From contig WJJV01000085.1 in NCBI GenBank assembly GCA_014729495.1, positions 1-8,364 on the forward strand: a stretch of 8,364 nt of DNA. The letters are read 5' to 3'. Position 1 is the first letter of the stretch, and the number at the start of each line of letters is the position of its first letter. The notes under the pieces were generated by a model, which saw nothing but the letters and a program-made list of their open reading frames with translations, made no database searches and was not told the origin of the DNA. This DNA comes from Candidatus Woesearchaeota archaeon (lineage in GTDB: Archaea; Nanobdellota; Nanobdellia; Woesearchaeales; UBA12501). Of this stretch, positions 6,492-8,364 are shown piece after piece. The position numbers were made by a program, and so were the translations under genes.

Positions 6492-7575
6492 TTTGATTCA
6501 GCACCTTCACTATGCTTTCCATATCCTCTTTGCTGTACCTCTGATCGATGGGTATTGTCAGAATCTTTCCTGATATCCTCCATGAGACCGGAAACTCACT
6601 CTTGCTTATCTCTTCAGGAAGATGCCAGTGCACAGGGGGATATATCAGATTATCAATGAGAAGCCTCTTCACAGAATCCCTGTCCTTTGTAAGCACGGGA
6701 AATCCAAGAGGACATACCCCTTCTGGAAGCTCTTTGAACAGAGGCTTCAATGATTTTAATTTGAGATTCTTCAGGAGGAAAGAGAAATTATCCCTTCTTC
6801 TCTGCTTTATGATGTCCAGGTCAAGCTTCTTGAGCAGGCTCATAGACTTCCTTGACATCCTGGCAGGCCTTGGATAGCTGTCCATCAGCTTCTCTGTTGT
6901 ACTGAAAGACCTCCTGAAGAAGTATTCAGGCATGATACCAGGCATTCTCATGTAAATATTCTTCAGCAGGAGAAAAGCATATCTCAGCTTTGTATATAGG
7001 AAGTGCCTGAAGGATCCCACTATAGCAACGGGTCTCCTGCTTGATTCATTGTTTATTGTCAGTATTGAGCCGTCTGGCAGAGGAAGAATCTTTATCAGGC
7101 TGTTGAATGACGCATCCCCTTCGCTGCCCAGCACAGTGTTTCCTTTCATGCTCAGGAAAGCCTGGGCGCAGTCCTCTATGAGTATTGTCCGGCTTTTCCT
7201 GCATGTCCTCTTTAGTTCCTCAATCTTCTGGGGAAAACCGAAGTAATGGATAATGATTATCGCATCTGCATCCTTTATCTTCTTCTTTATATGATCAATA
7301 TCTATCTCAAGATTCTTCTTCACCCTGTAGAAGACTGGTTCTATTCCTGCTTCATGAAAAGGCTTCAGCATCTCCTTGCACAGGTATGATGGCATAAGCA
7401 CCCTGCTTTGTTCTGATAATCCAAAATATTTTATAAGAAAATCAATAGAATCCCTTCCGCTTGAAAGCAGTTTCTTACTTTTGTTCTTTGGAGTGTATCT
7501 GCCTATCTGGGGGTTCTTTTCCCAGAAGATATGTCCTATGGGCAGGTCAAACTCACTTCCTATGGGCTTTTGCAT
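6484..7575 (-). CDS. divergent DegT-family PLP enzyme, substrate unknown
   Basis: This 363-residue protein has the outline of a DegT/DnrJ/EryC1 aminotransferase but is far from the canonical copy two genes on. Visible landmarks are SGRDSIDFL (39-47), matching the SGRxAL phosphate-site motif, MPSYLCKEML (61-70), IIIIHYFGFPQ (106-116), LIEDCAQAF (132-140) with the cofactor Asp, and SLIKILPLPDGS (159-170). The Lys (162) of that last motif is the expected Schiff-base residue, so catalytic activity is plausible. The PLPDG context, rather than the GEGG of sugar aminotransferases, marks a distinct subfamily often annotated only as an aminotransferase. A strong GAGGT sits 6 bases before the ATG. It overlaps the FemAB-like gene, so the two proteins are probably made in step and may work on the same molecule, for example one supplying an amine and the other acylating it. 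Its substrate cannot be read from sequence. Confidence 0.78.
   Translation of the reverse strand: MQKPIGSEFDLPIGHIFWEKNPQIGRYTPKNKSKKLLSSGRDSIDFLIKYFGLSEQSRVLMPSYLCKEMLKPFHEAGIEPVFYRVKKNLEIDIDHIKKKIKDADAIIIIHYFGFPQKIEELKRTCRKSRTILIEDCAQAFLSMKGNTVLGSEGDASFNSLIKILPLPDGSILTINNESSRRPVAIVGSFRHFLYTKLRYAFLLLKNIYMRMPGIMPEYFFRRSFSTTEKLMDSYPRPARMSRKSMSLLKKLDLDIIKQRRRDNFSFLLKNLKLKSLKPLFKELPEGVCPLGFPVLTKDRDSVKRLLIDNLIYPPVHWHLPEEISKSEFPVSWRISGKILTIPIDQRYSKEDMESIVKVLNQNA
6502..6506 (-). promoter_or_regulatory. Shine-Dalgarno AGGTG for the FemAB-like gene
   Basis: On the minus strand AGGTG lies 10 bases before the ATG ending at 6491, inside the end of the upstream gene. It supports this start and the 8-base overlap. 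AGGTG matches the archaeal 16S rRNA 3' end. Confidence 0.6.
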
Positions 7576-7581
7576 TCTAAT

Positions 7582-7586
7582 ACCTC
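7582..7586 (-). promoter_or_regulatory. Shine-Dalgarno GAGGT for the divergent PLP enzyme
   Basis: On the minus strand GAGGT lies 6 bases before the ATG ending at 7575, in the 40-base gap after the epimerase stop. It fits the anti-Shine-Dalgarno of archaeal 16S rRNA and fixes the start. I see no obvious promoter in this gap, so the genes probably form one transcript. Confidence 0.7.
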
Positions 7587-7615
7587 ATGAGTGTATTATG
7601 GGATTCACTAGATAA

Positions 7616-8364
7616 TCAGAGTTCAAAACTCTTGTTCAGCAGTCCTGGGTTGATCTCAAGATTATTAAGGAAATCCAATATATTATCCTCAGGATTATTC
7701 TCCTGAGAATACGGATTATAGCTGATTCCTCTTCTCCAGTCCTTGTCAATGCATTTATCAATAGCAGTTATTATCTCTTTCCTGTCATATCCTGTGTCTA
7801 TGACATTGTCCCCCCTTTCTCTTCTTCTCTGCCGGGTTCCTATATTCACAACAGGCAGTCTGAAGAAAGGCGCTTCAACTATTCCTGAGCTTGAATTGCC
7901 TATCATAACATCTACATTCCTGAGAAGGTTTATGAAGATATCTGATTCTATGTTCCTGTATGTGCTTATGAATGGCTGATTGCTGTACTTTTCTATGATT
8001 CTTATCATATCCTTGTTCCCTGCATCTGAGTTGGGATACACAACAATTGTTGTCTTTCCAAGCTCAACAATAGCTTTCATTGTCTCCTCCATCTGATCTC
8101 CTGCATCTTGAGCTTCAGATGTTACTGGATGCTGGACAACCAGCAGGACAGGGCTTTCCAGCTTTATTCCCAGAGATTTCTCAATATCTTCTTTTCTCAT
8201 CTCTGCACCCATGTTCATAGGGGTTCCTACTACCTTCACTCTCCATGGCTCTTCCCCCATATTTATTATCCTTTCAGCGCTCTTTTCTGTTCCAGGAAGG
8301 TGGATGTGAGCAAGCTTTGTTATTGAGTGTCTTATCATGTCATCAACAGAACCTGATACATCAC
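7616..8364 (-). CDS. neuC: NeuC/LegG-type hydrolysing UDP-GlcNAc 2-epimerase (5' end outside window)
   Basis: This enzyme hydrolyses UDP from a UDP-HexNAc while inverting C2, giving ManNAc (NeuC) or 2,4-diacetamido-2,4,6-trideoxymannose (LegG), the substrate of sialic or legionaminic acid synthase. The frame is open to the right edge. The eight codons before the first visible Met read DVSGSVDD and continue into MIRHSITKLAHIHLPGTE, a conserved family stretch, so that Met is internal. About 248 residues are visible, and roughly a third of the usual 380 or so are missing at the N-terminus. Counting from the visible Met, key motifs are VVQHPVTSE (67-75), VVYPNSDAGN (99-108), GNSSSGIVEAP (147-157) and VNIGTRQRRRERG (164-176). 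The SSSG-type nucleotide site and the arginine-rich VNIG-x-RQ loop are typical of the hydrolysing subfamily rather than WecB. The neighbouring dehydratase and aminotransferase favour the LegG reaction over plain NeuC, but that is inference. Confidence 0.88.
   Translation of the reverse strand, partial: DVSGSVDDMIRHSITKLAHIHLPGTEKSAERIINMGEEPWRVKVVGTPMNMGAEMRKEDIEKSLGIKLESPVLLVVQHPVTSEAQDAGDQMEETMKAIVELGKTTIVVYPNSDAGNKDMIRIIEKYSNQPFISTYRNIESDIFINLLRNVDVMIGNSSSGIVEAPFFRLPVVNIGTRQRRRERGDNVIDTGYDRKEIITAIDKCIDKDWRRGISYNPYSQENNPEDNILDFLNNLEINPGLLNKSFEL

Noticed and set aside
4282..7575. One of the PLP enzymes as 2-aminoethylphosphonate transaminase
   Set aside because: That transaminase is a class V aminotransferase. 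Both enzymes here have DegT-family motifs and lie in the opposite operon.

Overview
The window holds seven protein genes packed with almost no intergenic DNA, in two convergent runs that meet at a 10-base gap (3224-3233). Arginine is coded almost only by AGA/AGG and isoleucine mostly by ATA. Several starts are preceded by AGGAGGG, GAGGT or AGGTG Shine-Dalgarno sequences. Together with short gaps and overlaps this suggests an archaeon, possibly a DPANN or Woesearchaeota-like genome. That is an inference from composition and protein style, because no rRNA or taxonomic marker is present.

Left run, plus strand (1-3223): a phosphonate module. The first gene enters from the left edge. It carries the tail of a cytidylyltransferase-like domain fused to phosphoenolpyruvate mutase, the architecture of Fom1 from fosfomycin biosynthesis. 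It is followed by a thiamine-diphosphate phosphonopyruvate decarboxylase and an iron-type alcohol dehydrogenase of the phosphonoacetaldehyde reductase kind. Read together: PEP -> phosphonopyruvate -> phosphonoacetaldehyde -> 2-hydroxyethylphosphonate (HEP), with the fused cytidylyltransferase able in principle to make CMP-activated HEP. No 2-aminoethylphosphonate transaminase, HEP dioxygenase or methyltransferase is visible here.

Right run, minus strand, read from 8364 down to 3234: a surface-sugar module. Its order is a NeuC-type hydrolysing UDP-GlcNAc 2-epimerase (N-terminus outside the window), a divergent DegT-family PLP enzyme, a FemAB/GNAT-fold acyl- or aminoacyltransferase, a canonical DegT-family sugar aminotransferase, and a PseB/CapD-type NDP-sugar 4,6-dehydratase. 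Dehydratase, aminotransferase, N-acyltransferase and hydrolysing 2-epimerase are four successive steps of legionaminic-acid-type (nonulosonic acid) synthesis. The synthase (NeuB) and CMP-sugar synthetase (NeuA) would have to lie beyond the right edge.

The working picture is a cell-envelope glycan locus that combines a nine-carbon amino sugar pathway with a CMP-phosphonate pathway, which could decorate a surface polysaccharide, glycoprotein or lipid. The enzyme chemistry is well supported. The physical link between the two modules, and the final acceptor, are inference. There is no stretch over 300 bases without a gene, and I see no RNA gene, mobile element, CRISPR array or convincing repeat.
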